From a virus: 28,925 nt of DNA. Of the stretch, positions 11,601-18,790 are shown one piece after another. Positions within the stretch are counted from its first letter, which is position 1. Every line of letters starts with the position of its first letter. Under the pieces are notes generated by a model, which saw only the letters and a program-made list of their open reading frames with translations, was not told the DNA's origin and made no database searches. Location of the stretch: the IMG/VR virus record IMGVR_UViG_3300028829_001390, positions 1 to 28,925 of that record; one strand, given 5' to 3'. The position numbers and the translations under genes are program-made.

Positions 11601-14600
11601 GTTGCATACAGGCAGGGGCGCACTAAAGGAAGGAGAGAGGGTATGCGCGTAGCCATGAGGCACGCAGCAGAAACCCGCAAGATGTCCACCAAGGCAAAGA
11701 ACCTGAAGAAGTCTCTTGAGGAATTGCGAGACAAGTCTGAGACGTTTAACGAGTTCCTTGCTAAGGCCATTGAGCTTATCGATGCACGCATGAAAGAGAA
11801 CGCTAAGACTCCATTCACAAGAGGGCAGGTCAAGGCGTTGGTTAAATACATCAGACAAGCTCACAAGACTAGTGGTAAGAGAGTAAAGGAAGAAGGCTTG
11901 GATGCTATGCAGTCGTTCATTAATAAGATTTCCATCATCTTTGACCAGCGTGACACGAAAGCTGAGATGCAGAGATACTTAGATGGTATCAAGTACGCAA
12001 AAACTTTACAGGCTCGGCTCAAGAGAATGGCAAATGTTCGAGGACGAGGAGCAGCACCCAAGAGCGTCGCGACATACGCAAAGATTGCCAAGGCATTGGC
12101 AGCTATCAATCCTTCTTTGCTGCCTCAGGCAGAACTTGAGAACTTCGTCAAGACGCTGATGCAGACCATCAGCTCCATGTCCAAGACCAAAGCTGAATTC
12201 GATAAAGAGATTGAGGCTTACGTGGGGGTGTCATCCCCCAAGACAAATGCCGAAACACTAAGAGCTGTGCTGAGTACCTACTCTGCAATGGAGGAGCTTG
12301 GGCGTCAATCCCTGTTTATGGCTAGAGCTCAGGTGAGAGCGGCCAAGAACAATACAAGCGTTCAGGAAGAGTACGACAAACTGGTAAAGAACTATGAGCG
12401 TAGCCGTCTATCCTATAGCCGTCGTGCTATCCTCAACTTTATCGATGAGAACCCCACCGTTACACATCCTGATACAGGGGAGCTGATTGCGCTTGACGAG
12501 AACAACCCTGCACACATTGATATCGTCACTCAGATTCTTGCGGAGCAGGCGTCAACCAAGGAGGAGCTACAGAAGGACGCTATCATCTATGATGTTCTTG
12601 TGCCTCGCATAGTTGCCAACATCGAAAAGCTTCTTGAGGACAGTCAGATTGCTGACATCCTAGGTATCTACAGTGTGGAGGACTTAGATGTTGACCAGCT
12701 AGTGAAGCGACTTCAGATGCTCAAGCGTCACCACATCATTAACCTTGACTACAGGCTGGACGATTATATTATCAACGATGCTGTGTATGGTATTGGGTAT
12801 ATGCACTCCCTTGTGAAGGGTGTCATTGATATGCCCAATTATATATCAAGGCTTAGAAAATCAAAGGGACTCAAGGGGCGTTCAGGTATTTTGTTTAGTC
12901 CGCTAGACACTGTTAACTCGTACCTCAGTCATCTCGTAATAACAGACAGGCTTACAATGGCTAAACTCAGAGTAGCAATTGGGTTGGCTCAGATTACTAA
13001 CAGCTTTGCTAGGGCCGACTTCATGCACGCTCAAATTGTAGAGCTTGTCGAGGCTGAGATAAATAGGATTGCTGAAGAAGGGGGTAGCGTAACCACCAAG
13101 CTGGATAATGCCATTGCGCAGATATACTCTATGGCAAGACAGCTTCCAGATTTTGAGGGGGAAAGAGCTGGCGCTGAGGCTGCTTGGTACATCGAGATTC
13201 GTAACGCTATGCGGAGAACGATTGATTATTACGAGCAGCAGAAAACATTTAGCAAAGAAGAGATTAATGAGTTTGAAGATGCGTACAACTACCTGTTCGG
13301 TGATGCGACTACACTGCCTGAGCTTATAAGCAAGGTTGAGTCAGACAGGAAGGACATTGCTGGGTACGTTCAGTTCGTGAGCGATATTCACTCAACCCTC
13401 ATGCCTCAGTTCAGAAACTACGTAGAAAGATATCTCGGTAAGGAACTTGAAACTGAAGATAATTACACGGCGTTTGAAGTGATTCCAGAAACAGGAGTTA
13501 GAGATGTGGACGACATACTCAGGATGAGAAAATCGCTTCAAGAACAGCTGGCTGGAACATCCTTATCCGGCTCCAAGAAGGTTGCTGGAAGTAGCTTTGA
13601 AAGAAACCCACGCTCCCTCAAGGGAAAGAACAGGATTGGACTTGACTTCTTTGCCATCAATGAGAGAACGCTGAGAGACAACATCATATTATCTCAGACC
13701 GTTGGTGATGTAGTTGCTGCTAACCATGCAATGAATAGCGACGCAATGAAGGAATTAATCACCGACACAGCCGCTAGAAAAGAGTTGGAGAGGAAGATAA
13801 TGCTTTACGTTCAGCAGGATACAGGTAAAGTACCAGTAGTATTCCAGCCTACGGGAAGAATAAGGGGGGTTCGGTTCGTGAATCCTATCTATGTTTTAAG
13901 GCAGGCCGCAATCATCAAGGCATTTGGTGGGGTGTTCTTCCAAACGCTCAAGCAAAGCACGGTGCTCACCTCCGTAATGTTCCAGACAAGTAATCCGCTA
14001 CAGGCGATTCCCTACCTGATTGGAATCGTGTATGAGATGGCGGCCTACACCCTAGGTACAGCCGCAAGAGAAGACAGTAAGCTTGCGCTTGATGACGGCA
14101 GATATAAGCTGTTGCAGAACTCCCCCGTGTTCCAGAGAGATTACGAGGCTGGTAACATTGACCCCTACACCGGTTCAATCTCGTTTGATGAGCCCACCAT
14201 CCTTAAAATCAGCAAGAAGTTTAGCGACTTCTCACTAAAGAACTTGAAGGGTACAGATAAGGTGGCTGCCGTTGCCTCTTGGTTTGTGTTCTATGGCGAC
14301 GCTCTAATATCTGAAGGTGTCGTAGATAGCTTCGATGAGATTGATTGGGATGCTGAAGCGGCAAGCCCCAACGAGACAGCCCTGAGCTATGCTGACATGA
14401 TGGTTAGCAAAGACCAAGCTGCATCTACACCGAGAGAAGCGGCTGACCTGTACCAGCAGGAGAAGGGATTCAAATCAACGATTGCTTACCTCGCTCAAAA
14501 CATCTTGCTGCCGTTCTCTAGGTTTGCGGTCAACAAGAAGCGAAGTATCTCTGTTGACTCAGCAAGGATGACACTGGGTGATGCCTTAACAAGGAAAGAA

Positions 14601-15644
14601 AGTTCGATTGCTATGGTCGGACATGCGACTGAGCTGGCTCTATTCCAATATGTCAACAAGATTGTTCTTGGAGGTATAACATACGCTCTGTATTCAGCTC
14701 TGTTTGGTGATGAGGAAGAGGAAAAGATGCCAGAAGAAAACACATGGAGAGACATATCTACTCAGGTTGTAGTAGATGCACAGCCACTACCTCCATATGG
14801 ACCTCTTGATAATAAAATCAAGGCCATGATGAACAGATACCTATGGTATCCAATGGATGTCATGCGAGAGGGTGACTATGACCTAGGCGACGACGATGGG
14901 TATGAACGGTGGAAGCGTATAGGGAAGGGGGCTACCATGTATTACAAGGGCCGTACAAGGGACGAAACGCAAGCACTGTTCCGTGGACTGGGGCCTTACG
15001 GTGACTTTCTTGATGATGCTAGAACCACTATTGAGAACATCAACCTTCCAAACAACAAGGTGGTATCGTCTACTGGCATGGAGTATTACGTCAGACCGGA
15101 AGACAAGGATGCGCTTACCCTGCACTACTTCTTTAAGCTTGGCTTGATGGGTGGACAGCTCGTTGGATTATCAAGTAAAGAGCTTGACTACTTGGTTAAG
15201 AAGATGGATGACTTAGGCAGAGACAGAAGACTTTCATCTGAGGAAGCTTTGGCTGCGTATGAATCTATTGCAGAGCAGTACGGAGAATCGTTGATGGAAG
15301 GAGAGGGGGAAGACAGAATCATGAGAATAATTGATGAAGGTCAGAATCCATTTGACAAGAGACGTTCCGCTGAGGATTATAGGAGAAGTATTAAGCCGCT
15401 TGTAGCTGAAGGCCATGTAAAAACTGAGTACCCAGAGCAGGCAAAGCTTTACATGAGGGAGGCAAGGACGCTGCCTAAGAGTTTGAAAAATGCCAGAGAC
15501 TATTACGCATACCTTCGCTCCAAGAGAGAGTCAATGGAGCCAAAAGAGTTCAAAGAGTTCAAGGACTTCATTGATACTTACCTCGGCATGGTGAGACCAT
15601 CATTCTATATAGAGGAGCAATACATTGAATCAGCGGAAGAATGA
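5697..15644 (+). CDS. Giant multidomain virion (polyvalent-type) protein with HEAFH zincin motif
   Basis: This 3315-residue protein takes up a third of the window. The N-terminus is acidic and helical (DEKLKALLSQAEANGADE). Hydrophobic Gly/Ala-rich segments lie at about residues 388-402, 462-477, 496-521 and 582-617, so it could insert into membranes. HEAFH at 862-866 is a zincin metallopeptidase signature. Residues ~1081-1167 (GAYVKANGYMGGLF through YVGNGWKPVARLDFNEEFAP) resemble a GNAT-like domain of phage polyvalent proteins. Residues ~1281-1480, with WVQVGMNPFRHSWFYD, match another block I associate with these giants. Residues ~2000-2700 are mostly helical. The C-terminal region ~2700-3005 has a long apolar part (2728-2788) and a membrane-like helix (2987-3004). 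It is probably packaged and ejected with the DNA. The next gene overlaps its stop as ATGA. An A11 tract lies at codons 34-37. I saw no RNA polymerase or transglycosylase motif. Confidence 0.7.
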   Translation: MDEKLKALLSQAEANGADETEMKKIIRDYLLGNQKKKEEASPYPSVLGVGSLGSSSPTDLGGEQSDALSDWLTAPRIGDKVVPEYQADIISTYAEDFDNAYLQGISERFDVDRYRKVAQSKQEFLAPFDQGDNAVRNTLIRDSLVKYDASATEDQKDAAKKEIIDLLYQSGDPDFEVNRFLLAGTDENLANNMLGRDEVEGDYAMTQKYTQSERANEAMKKIGGLAAMTSGPKFREMVPEEIRNNPEQLSNLERELMDEFGVVVDLNSDTYVGGYEFLKDNSAGLGTTIGKAWRENLAGAKYMLGDMWASMAGDDNMLSNYLIESADESKRLAEEAAKRLPFSLQSYWDRTGDLMEKIGTELSEGEVGLADQAISQWVDESLRLGGESMPMMGGALAAGWLTRGRSMRGMGYAKAVKGLRGAERVAAQRKFIEANRNLRALSKGKTTVSAQMARRAQSSAHVGALGATTFMGMASTYNQVRDEEWFQEMDGLEKAGYTSVMGFLEGAPAFVGAAIATNVLRSAGKKGIESFVKGLMKNVGLAMVEEGFTEGVTAAGQYYINSKVNPNVEFSMEGLWDATKEGWLAGVVLGGGIAGTTGALSVGVKATSLAATAVNSVRDRVVITQLAEDYDNAPTKELRKEIGKKLNDAIARAWDRKLGRAKFYEGLAETNPEAFQKIEEIQKRIAKLGVEHSRAQDEDTRAKLKAEMTALLDERGRLDSEFGLEYDIDIESETNRVLRGIARIDKRYSGYGELFQGDADSVTVTAENSDAVLDAINGTTFESIDQFDDGSFKSGSQMQKALRNVVTAVKALTKTGKVTKVTIHKTLDSFRAATGRDARGAYLGKGEIHVYAPAILQNTGFHEAFHDVVLEALGQEAVTGMAEQFFASLTGPLRSKYTNFLRQYGNAGDIRKAIRENPEVAEEFLIELLADMSAGNVDVAVKKGLLNSFKSFLIKAYNTIPGTRDIDLSNADPKVQDLVDAMKKLTGQMAEGEELTSVEEVRVAAVKAGYNAMMVELEDLTAPKLQGMEARMRDVEEVADASRYATAMAEATDRMSELKMKMFLQVDPITVEDAQQILDDGGRLFMTKDGLAGAYVKANGYMGGLFKNPDSQLKAVSKPLQTARQKAGGRFYDAFATKLENIYVGNGWKPVARLDFNEEFAPDGWNDPDSPLIDKPDVVFFVKGEGEVGAGIRLNEYMEAFDYAERMANGKAQAMLKSLEDKPGRDSYLDAEGVTEGELEQRREELKLDESQRRKRSPKVVTALKDYVAQDITQDQYIEVVREETPITPFVSVPGVPTTLDIGAALTSNKLESGIIGLNKKIPDNYYVGLRLDIPAYDNYDVWVVSIHQGARGEERTPNLGGKSIGYGQTALATNVEFHSVPKGALNIALEKGKTTIARMFGDWSNHDPQQLRDRAEEIMNSDEYNMSDLSIGKLEGWVQVGMNPFRHSWFYDKRDGNPIASASEVIQIGALVLAKDVEKVSPADERYNVVNKDGTTVKFQQILPGQTVKSTEAMTTNKAQNFGRFSNKYAKDDSEFKKLMRRAVVHNQDAFELLEGRTIMTSSPDNLMVGAVYFDGEKIFEGGGGVFYPVNSGNVWAFADTKEAKVVDEKINAMRKASPDGKVFFTLVSGTQEKLFSNTGALRASEQILRLLMEQGVLPESVFNKLIIDTFKKTFPKERPIRIDGSRAEVVSRILEYMGSVKGSNFGKRKYFTDRMFVNMGVALKENQEARDAIQEMLDTDKVGKSQGGSVVKAIVARMLTEEFLQAVPPGMIYGAIEIDSDVTFVEDAEASAIFPAAVIQVDENGNKKQPKLHLFKDKVPAKDVLVTERGFRREAFVETFSRKYEGRKRKDGTFKDPAKAADTAWHALLGLRNQPYGMARYKGKAQNMVQEEGKAQGNLIRLVSQMLDSKYPSPIVKRDKRRKNPVTGIDESMQMDAFVRVKKEVIDTLIDYGMTKEAAERMYKEAVAYRQGRTKGRREGMRVAMRHAAETRKMSTKAKNLKKSLEELRDKSETFNEFLAKAIELIDARMKENAKTPFTRGQVKALVKYIRQAHKTSGKRVKEEGLDAMQSFINKISIIFDQRDTKAEMQRYLDGIKYAKTLQARLKRMANVRGRGAAPKSVATYAKIAKALAAINPSLLPQAELENFVKTLMQTISSMSKTKAEFDKEIEAYVGVSSPKTNAETLRAVLSTYSAMEELGRQSLFMARAQVRAAKNNTSVQEEYDKLVKNYERSRLSYSRRAILNFIDENPTVTHPDTGELIALDENNPAHIDIVTQILAEQASTKEELQKDAIIYDVLVPRIVANIEKLLEDSQIADILGIYSVEDLDVDQLVKRLQMLKRHHIINLDYRLDDYIINDAVYGIGYMHSLVKGVIDMPNYISRLRKSKGLKGRSGILFSPLDTVNSYLSHLVITDRLTMAKLRVAIGLAQITNSFARADFMHAQIVELVEAEINRIAEEGGSVTTKLDNAIAQIYSMARQLPDFEGERAGAEAAWYIEIRNAMRRTIDYYEQQKTFSKEEINEFEDAYNYLFGDATTLPELISKVESDRKDIAGYVQFVSDIHSTLMPQFRNYVERYLGKELETEDNYTAFEVIPETGVRDVDDILRMRKSLQEQLAGTSLSGSKKVAGSSFERNPRSLKGKNRIGLDFFAINERTLRDNIILSQTVGDVVAANHAMNSDAMKELITDTAARKELERKIMLYVQQDTGKVPVVFQPTGRIRGVRFVNPIYVLRQAAIIKAFGGVFFQTLKQSTVLTSVMFQTSNPLQAIPYLIGIVYEMAAYTLGTAAREDSKLALDDGRYKLLQNSPVFQRDYEAGNIDPYTGSISFDEPTILKISKKFSDFSLKNLKGTDKVAAVASWFVFYGDALISEGVVDSFDEIDWDAEAASPNETALSYADMMVSKDQAASTPREAADLYQQEKGFKSTIAYLAQNILLPFSRFAVNKKRSISVDSARMTLGDALTRKESSIAMVGHATELALFQYVNKIVLGGITYALYSALFGDEEEEKMPEENTWRDISTQVVVDAQPLPPYGPLDNKIKAMMNRYLWYPMDVMREGDYDLGDDDGYERWKRIGKGATMYYKGRTRDETQALFRGLGPYGDFLDDARTTIENINLPNNKVVSSTGMEYYVRPEDKDALTLHYFFKLGLMGGQLVGLSSKELDYLVKKMDDLGRDRRLSSEEALAAYESIAEQYGESLMEGEGEDRIMRIIDEGQNPFDKRRSAEDYRRSIKPLVAEGHVKTEYPEQAKLYMREARTLPKSLKNARDYYAYLRSKRESMEPKEFKEFKDFIDTYLGMVRPSFYIEEQYIESAEE

Positions 15645-16105
15645 AGCTAGAGGTACTAAGATTCAGTAGCCAGAGAGACAGCACGATTGGCTTGTTATTT
15701 GATGTCACAGATGGTGACCGCAACTTTATGTCATACACCCTTGAGGATGAGCATCGTGATGTAAAGGTGATGCACGAAACCAGAATCCCTGCCGGCACAT
15801 ACGACATTACTTTGCGTACAGTCGGAGGATTCCATGCAAGGTACTCTCAACGTTTCGGTGATATGCACAAGGGTATGCTGTGGGTTAGGAACGTACCAAA
15901 CTTTGAGTACATCTTGATTCATGCAGGCAACGATGACGATGACACCAGCGGATGTCTGCTCGTGGGGGACACACAGACACAAAACGTCACGTCAGACGGG
16001 TTTGTTGGCAGCTCAGTGAACGCATATAAAAGAATCTACAAACCAATTGCTGAGGCGATTGAGTGTGGCGATGAGGTAACAGTAACATATATTGATTTCG
16101 ATTAA
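15641..16105 (+). CDS. DUF5675 family protein, possible cell-wall or lysis enzyme
   Basis: The 154-residue product matches the DUF5675 pattern as I know it: TLED at 33-36, IPAGTYDI at 49-56, HKGMLWVRNVPNFEYILIH at 76-94 and GN-DDDDTSGCLLVGD at 96-110. The invariant His94 (ILIHAGN) and Cys105 (SGCLLVG) recall the His/Cys arrangement of L,D-transpeptidase-like folds. A peptidoglycan role is attractive for a gene directly before a holin, but DUF5675 has no established activity that I can cite. Its ATG overlaps the stop of the giant gene (ATGA), which implies translational coupling. The holin gene begins 2 bases after its stop. Family call is firm; the lysis role is inference. Confidence 0.75.
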   Translation: MKLEVLRFSSQRDSTIGLLFDVTDGDRNFMSYTLEDEHRDVKVMHETRIPAGTYDITLRTVGGFHARYSQRFGDMHKGMLWVRNVPNFEYILIHAGNDDDDTSGCLLVGDTQTQNVTSDGFVGSSVNAYKRIYKPIAEAIECGDEVTVTYIDFD

Positions 16106-16107
16106 TC

Positions 16108-16545
16108 ATGGAGGAAGACAAAAAAATTAAGGACACCAGTCTTGGTAAGTGGCTCGCAGAAAAAGCACCCAACGTGCTTAGCACTGTGGGGGACATGCTT
16201 CCTGACCGGGGTGCGCTTGGAATTGTAAAAAACCTACTAGACAAAGAGCCCGGCATTTCCCCGGAAGAAGCAAAGGCTAGGGTAGATGCAGAGATTGCTT
16301 ATCAGAACAACGTGACTGAGCGGTGGAAGGCGGACATGAATAGTGATGTCAAGCTTGCCAAGCTCATCAGACCTGTGACCCTCGTCACACTCATGGTTAT
16401 GTTCTGTCTGACCATGGTGCTTGATAGTATAGAACAATGGCCGTTCAATGTAAAGGATAGCTACATTGACCTGCTTCAAATCCTTATGCTGACATCATTT
16501 GGCGCGTACTTTGCAGGCCGAACTATCGAGAAAACTAAACGATGA
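16108..16545 (+). CDS. Holin, GTA_holin_3TM-like
   Basis: The 145-residue product has a soluble helical N-terminal half and two clear membrane helices at about 88-105 (IRPVTLVTLMVMFCLTMVLD) and 119-137 (LLQILMLTSFGAYFAGRTI). The RWKADMNSD-x6-IRP motif just before the first helix (residues 72-89) and the AYFAGRTIEK ending are typical of the phage/GTA holin family of Pfam GTA_holin_3TM (PF11351). It would form inner-membrane lesions at the end of infection and let the lytic enzyme reach the wall. It lies between the DUF5675 gene and a secreted protease, overlapping the latter by 4 bases (ATGA). A third membrane segment is not obvious; residues 36-45 are only weakly apolar. Confidence 0.75.
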   Translation: MEEDKKIKDTSLGKWLAEKAPNVLSTVGDMLPDRGALGIVKNLLDKEPGISPEEAKARVDAEIAYQNNVTERWKADMNSDVKLAKLIRPVTLVTLMVMFCLTMVLDSIEQWPFNVKDSYIDLLQILMLTSFGAYFAGRTIEKTKR

Positions 16546-17690
16546 AACATCTAACTCTTGTGCTCTACCTGCTCTCGTGCCAAGCGATTGTAGGACAGGA
16601 TTCATGTGCTGTATTTGGTGACGAAGGAAATTTTCAAGCAAAATTTATGGGCATGCCTTATGTTACCCCTCAATGGGAGGAGATAAACTATGTAGTGCAC
16701 GTGCATTATACAGACAGCTTCCCAAACAGCTATGTTTCAGAGTCGGTCATCATGTCTGCTCATGAACACCTCAATGAAGAATTTGACGAGGCAATGTTAA
16801 CCTTTGACCTTGTGTCAATTCTATACCATGACTTTGATGAGTTCTGGGGAGCTCCTGTCATACTGGAGCAAAACAACATATGCGTACCGTATAGCCAGAG
16901 CGGGTTCCAATGGATGGATGCCTACGTGGAGGACCTAGTATGGGATAGAGAGATATACATGAACGTACATATATTCCCTAAGTTCTGTAATGGAATACTT
17001 GGATTTGCATGGACGGCTTACACCCCCATTACCGAGATGGATGGGGTGTGGGTTAGGTCTGATGTGTTCGGGAACGAAGGCCCTCAACTAGAGTCTGATG
17101 TTTATAACGAGAACAAAACGTTGATACACGAAGTAGGGCACTTTGTTAGCTTGCATCATGTGTTCAGGAACGTAGATAACTGCGGACAAAATCTTGGGGA
17201 TTGTTTAGAAACAGGGGACTTTGTTTGTGATACCCCACCAACTAAACTTAACTGGAGTTGTGAAAACCCTATTTGCCCACCGGGGGCGTACAACTACACC
17301 CCCAATAACCACATGGATTACTACGTGGATTCATGCAGGACTAATTTTACCCCCGGCCAAATAGAACGGATACACGCCGCACTCCCGGTGCTACGCCCCG
17401 GCCTTACGGACCAGCCAACCTTCTGCTTAGGAGATGTAAGCGGGGATTTAGTAGTGGGGATGAATGACATGCTGCTTATGCTTGCAAACTGGGAGAACCC
17501 TGATTGGTTGGAAGGAGACCTGAATGGAAACGGATACTTCAATGTAATAGACTTCTCAATACTTCTAGGTCAGTGGGGCACAATATGTTTTGGCGCTGAG
17601 CTTGACCCGTTCTATCGGGAAGAAAAAATTCCCGCCGTAATAAGTGAGGGCTTTCCCAAGGGGTTACTTCCACTTAAACAGCAGAGATAA
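16542..17690 (+). CDS. Secreted M43 (pappalysin/cytophagalysin-like) metalloprotease with dockerin-like domain
   Basis: The protein has 382 residues and an N-terminal export signal (KHLTLVLYLLSCQAIVGQ). Cleavage near residue 19 or lipidation at Cys13 are both possible. The catalytic site HEVGHFVSLHH (196-206) fits the M43 zinc consensus HExGHxxxLxH: ligands His196, His200 and His206, catalytic Glu197. The Met-turn NHMDYY (256-261) is followed by the Cys-FTPGQ-R segment usual in M43. Residues 297-347 contain two dockerin/EF-hand-like repeats (GDVSGDLVVGMNDMLLMLANW and GDLNGNGYFNVIDFSILLGQW, each shortened here to key residues GD-x-(S/N)-G-(D/N) and D-x6-W), which usually bind calcium. Its start overlaps the holin stop as ATGA, so it belongs to the lysis transcript. 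Many Cys residues suggest folding outside the cytoplasm. The phage role is unknown: envelope breakdown, release or host-surface processing. Confidence 0.8.
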   Translation: MKHLTLVLYLLSCQAIVGQDSCAVFGDEGNFQAKFMGMPYVTPQWEEINYVVHVHYTDSFPNSYVSESVIMSAHEHLNEEFDEAMLTFDLVSILYHDFDEFWGAPVILEQNNICVPYSQSGFQWMDAYVEDLVWDREIYMNVHIFPKFCNGILGFAWTAYTPITEMDGVWVRSDVFGNEGPQLESDVYNENKTLIHEVGHFVSLHHVFRNVDNCGQNLGDCLETGDFVCDTPPTKLNWSCENPICPPGAYNYTPNNHMDYYVDSCRTNFTPGQIERIHAALPVLRPGLTDQPTFCLGDVSGDLVVGMNDMLLMLANWENPDWLEGDLNGNGYFNVIDFSILLGQWGTICFGAELDPFYREEKIPAVISEGFPKGLLPLKQQR

Positions 17691-17973
17691 ACATGGGTGT
17701 CTTCTCTCCCACGTAGCTTCCAACCACGTTGAACTCCATAAACTCCACGGCATCCTCGCAGGTCATGTCATCTCTCTCCATCAGTATGTGAACACAAAGG
17801 TCGTAATCGTATACGGCCACCACGTTGGAACCTTGCGTGTGTCCAATCAAAGCCGACTCGAACCCATCGGCAAGTAGTGCTTCGTGGTCCGTTAAAGTCT
17901 CCATGATTTGGTCTATTCTAAATTGGAGTACGCCCTTGTCGAACTCATCGCTTGTCATAAAATCACTCATCAC
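17674..17973 (-). CDS. Hypothetical phage protein ending in a FNVVGSYVGEKTP motif
   Basis: The 99-residue product has an acidic helical N-terminus and a conserved-looking core: GFESALIGHTQGSNVVAVYD, then a Cys-His-I-L-M-E-R stretch, EDAVEFMEFN, and VGSYVGEKTP near the end. I recognise this as a frequent small protein of tailed phages of many hosts, but no function is known to me. It is the last gene of the - strand block. Its 3' end overlaps the 3' end of the convergent M43 protease gene by 17 bases, and its start overlaps the stop of the upstream gene (17970-18209) by 4 bases. Confidence 0.65.
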   Translation of the reverse strand: MMSDFMTSDEFDKGVLQFRIDQIMETLTDHEALLADGFESALIGHTQGSNVVAVYDYDLCVHILMERDDMTCEDAVEFMEFNVVGSYVGEKTPMFISAV

Positions 17974-18209
17974 CTGCTGTCCATTGCATTTAAAAACATG
18001 TCTCCATTTTGCGGGTCAAAGGTCTTTATGGCCTTGTAGATTTTGCGAGATTGCTTTCTTACGTTATCTCTTTCAGCCTTGGTTGATTCCTTTCCAAGGG
18101 AGCAATACAATGAGCAGTCAATCTTGAGTAGTGCATCAAGCTTACGCTTAGCTTCCCATGTGGTAAAACCTAAGATTTTGTCAATGTCTTTGGTGGTGTA
18201 CATCTTCAT
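17970..18209 (-). CDS. Small hypothetical protein, possible HTH
   Basis: The 79-residue product is basic. The segment MYTTKDIDKILGFTTWEAKRKLDALLK (residues 3-29) looks like a MerR/excisionase-type winged-helix start, where a short helix-turn-helix reads a site. The rest is Lys-rich and helical. Both ends overlap neighbours by 4 bases (ATGA at 17970-17973 and 18206-18209), which argues that it is a real, translationally coupled gene. The DNA-binding idea is inference. Confidence 0.55.
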   Translation of the reverse strand: MKMYTTKDIDKILGFTTWEAKRKLDALLKIDCSLYCSLGKESTKAERDNVRKQSRKIYKAIKTFDPQNGDMFLNAMDSR

Positions 18210-18790
18210 TCAATTAAACTAGGGAGTGAAAGGTATGCAGAGATATCGTAAACAGCCAGCCATCCACTCTCTTTTTTTGCTTCGTTAACATCGCTCCACG
18301 GAAGAAGCCATCCCCTTGCGTTCGCGGAAGCCCCCTTTTCTACATCTCTCTTAGTGTCTCGGGTCTTTAGGTTTCTTGACTCGCAGAAGTCTAACAGCAG
18401 GTCCTTGTTGAACAAGTGGGCGTGAGCCTGATACTCCCCTATCCTATCCTCATCGACAAGCAAATCTGGTGAGTGCTTTACAACGTACACCCAGAACTTT
18501 GAGATGGATGCCTTGATGCCGGTGTGCTCATTCTTCTTAGGGTTTATGTACTCGATGAACAGGTTGCCCGTTGGCTTCCTTACTTCACCGTACATCGACC
18601 ATACTGCACATGACTTCGTGTCCCACTTCACCTCGAAGTAAACATCATTCTCTCGGTCTACGATATCCCAACCCGGAACCCTACCGTGAGACTGTTCGTA
18701 CACCTTCTTTGTGCACTCGGACATGTGGTTCATCCAAGCAACCTCTACCCTATTTCCGAACTCAACGTCTTTGTAAAAGCTGCTAGGCAT
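18206..18790 (-). CDS. Putative PD-(D/E)XK-fold nuclease
   Basis: In this 194-residue protein the N-terminal third holds a plausible nuclease core: GWDI with Asp42, then a strand VYFEVKWDT with Glu53 and Lys55. This gives the D-x10-E-x-K spacing of PD-(D/E)XK enzymes. An early helix (FGNRVEVAWMNHM) may supply the extra acidic residue Glu16. Such proteins resemble phage-encoded restriction-endonuclease-like enzymes that cut or process DNA. The C-terminal half, with WLLPWSDV and GWLAVYDIS, is not familiar. It overlaps the gene before it by 8 bases and the gene after it by 4. Specific substrate unknown; a catalytically active enzyme is likely because D, E and K are all present. Confidence 0.6.
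   Translation of the reverse strand: MPSSFYKDVEFGNRVEVAWMNHMSECTKKVYEQSHGRVPGWDIVDRENDVYFEVKWDTKSCAVWSMYGEVRKPTGNLFIEYINPKKNEHTGIKASISKFWVYVVKHSPDLLVDEDRIGEYQAHAHLFNKDLLLDFCESRNLKTRDTKRDVEKGASANARGWLLPWSDVNEAKKESGWLAVYDISAYLSLPSLIE

Noticed and set aside
11439-11864. 141-codon and overlapping 98-codon - strand frames
   Set aside because: Also antisense shadows of the giant gene; two frames open over the same stretch show that composition, not selection, keeps them open.
5697-15644. Virion RNA polymerase of N4 or crAss type inside the giant protein
   Set aside because: Size and position fit, but I found no DFDGD-like motif or T7-class motif A/B/C pattern when reading the sequence.
17616-17634. 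CGGGAA-loop-TTCCCG hairpin as a terminator
   Set aside because: The T/A run is in the loop rather than after the stem, and the hairpin lies within the protease coding region, 50 bases before its stop.
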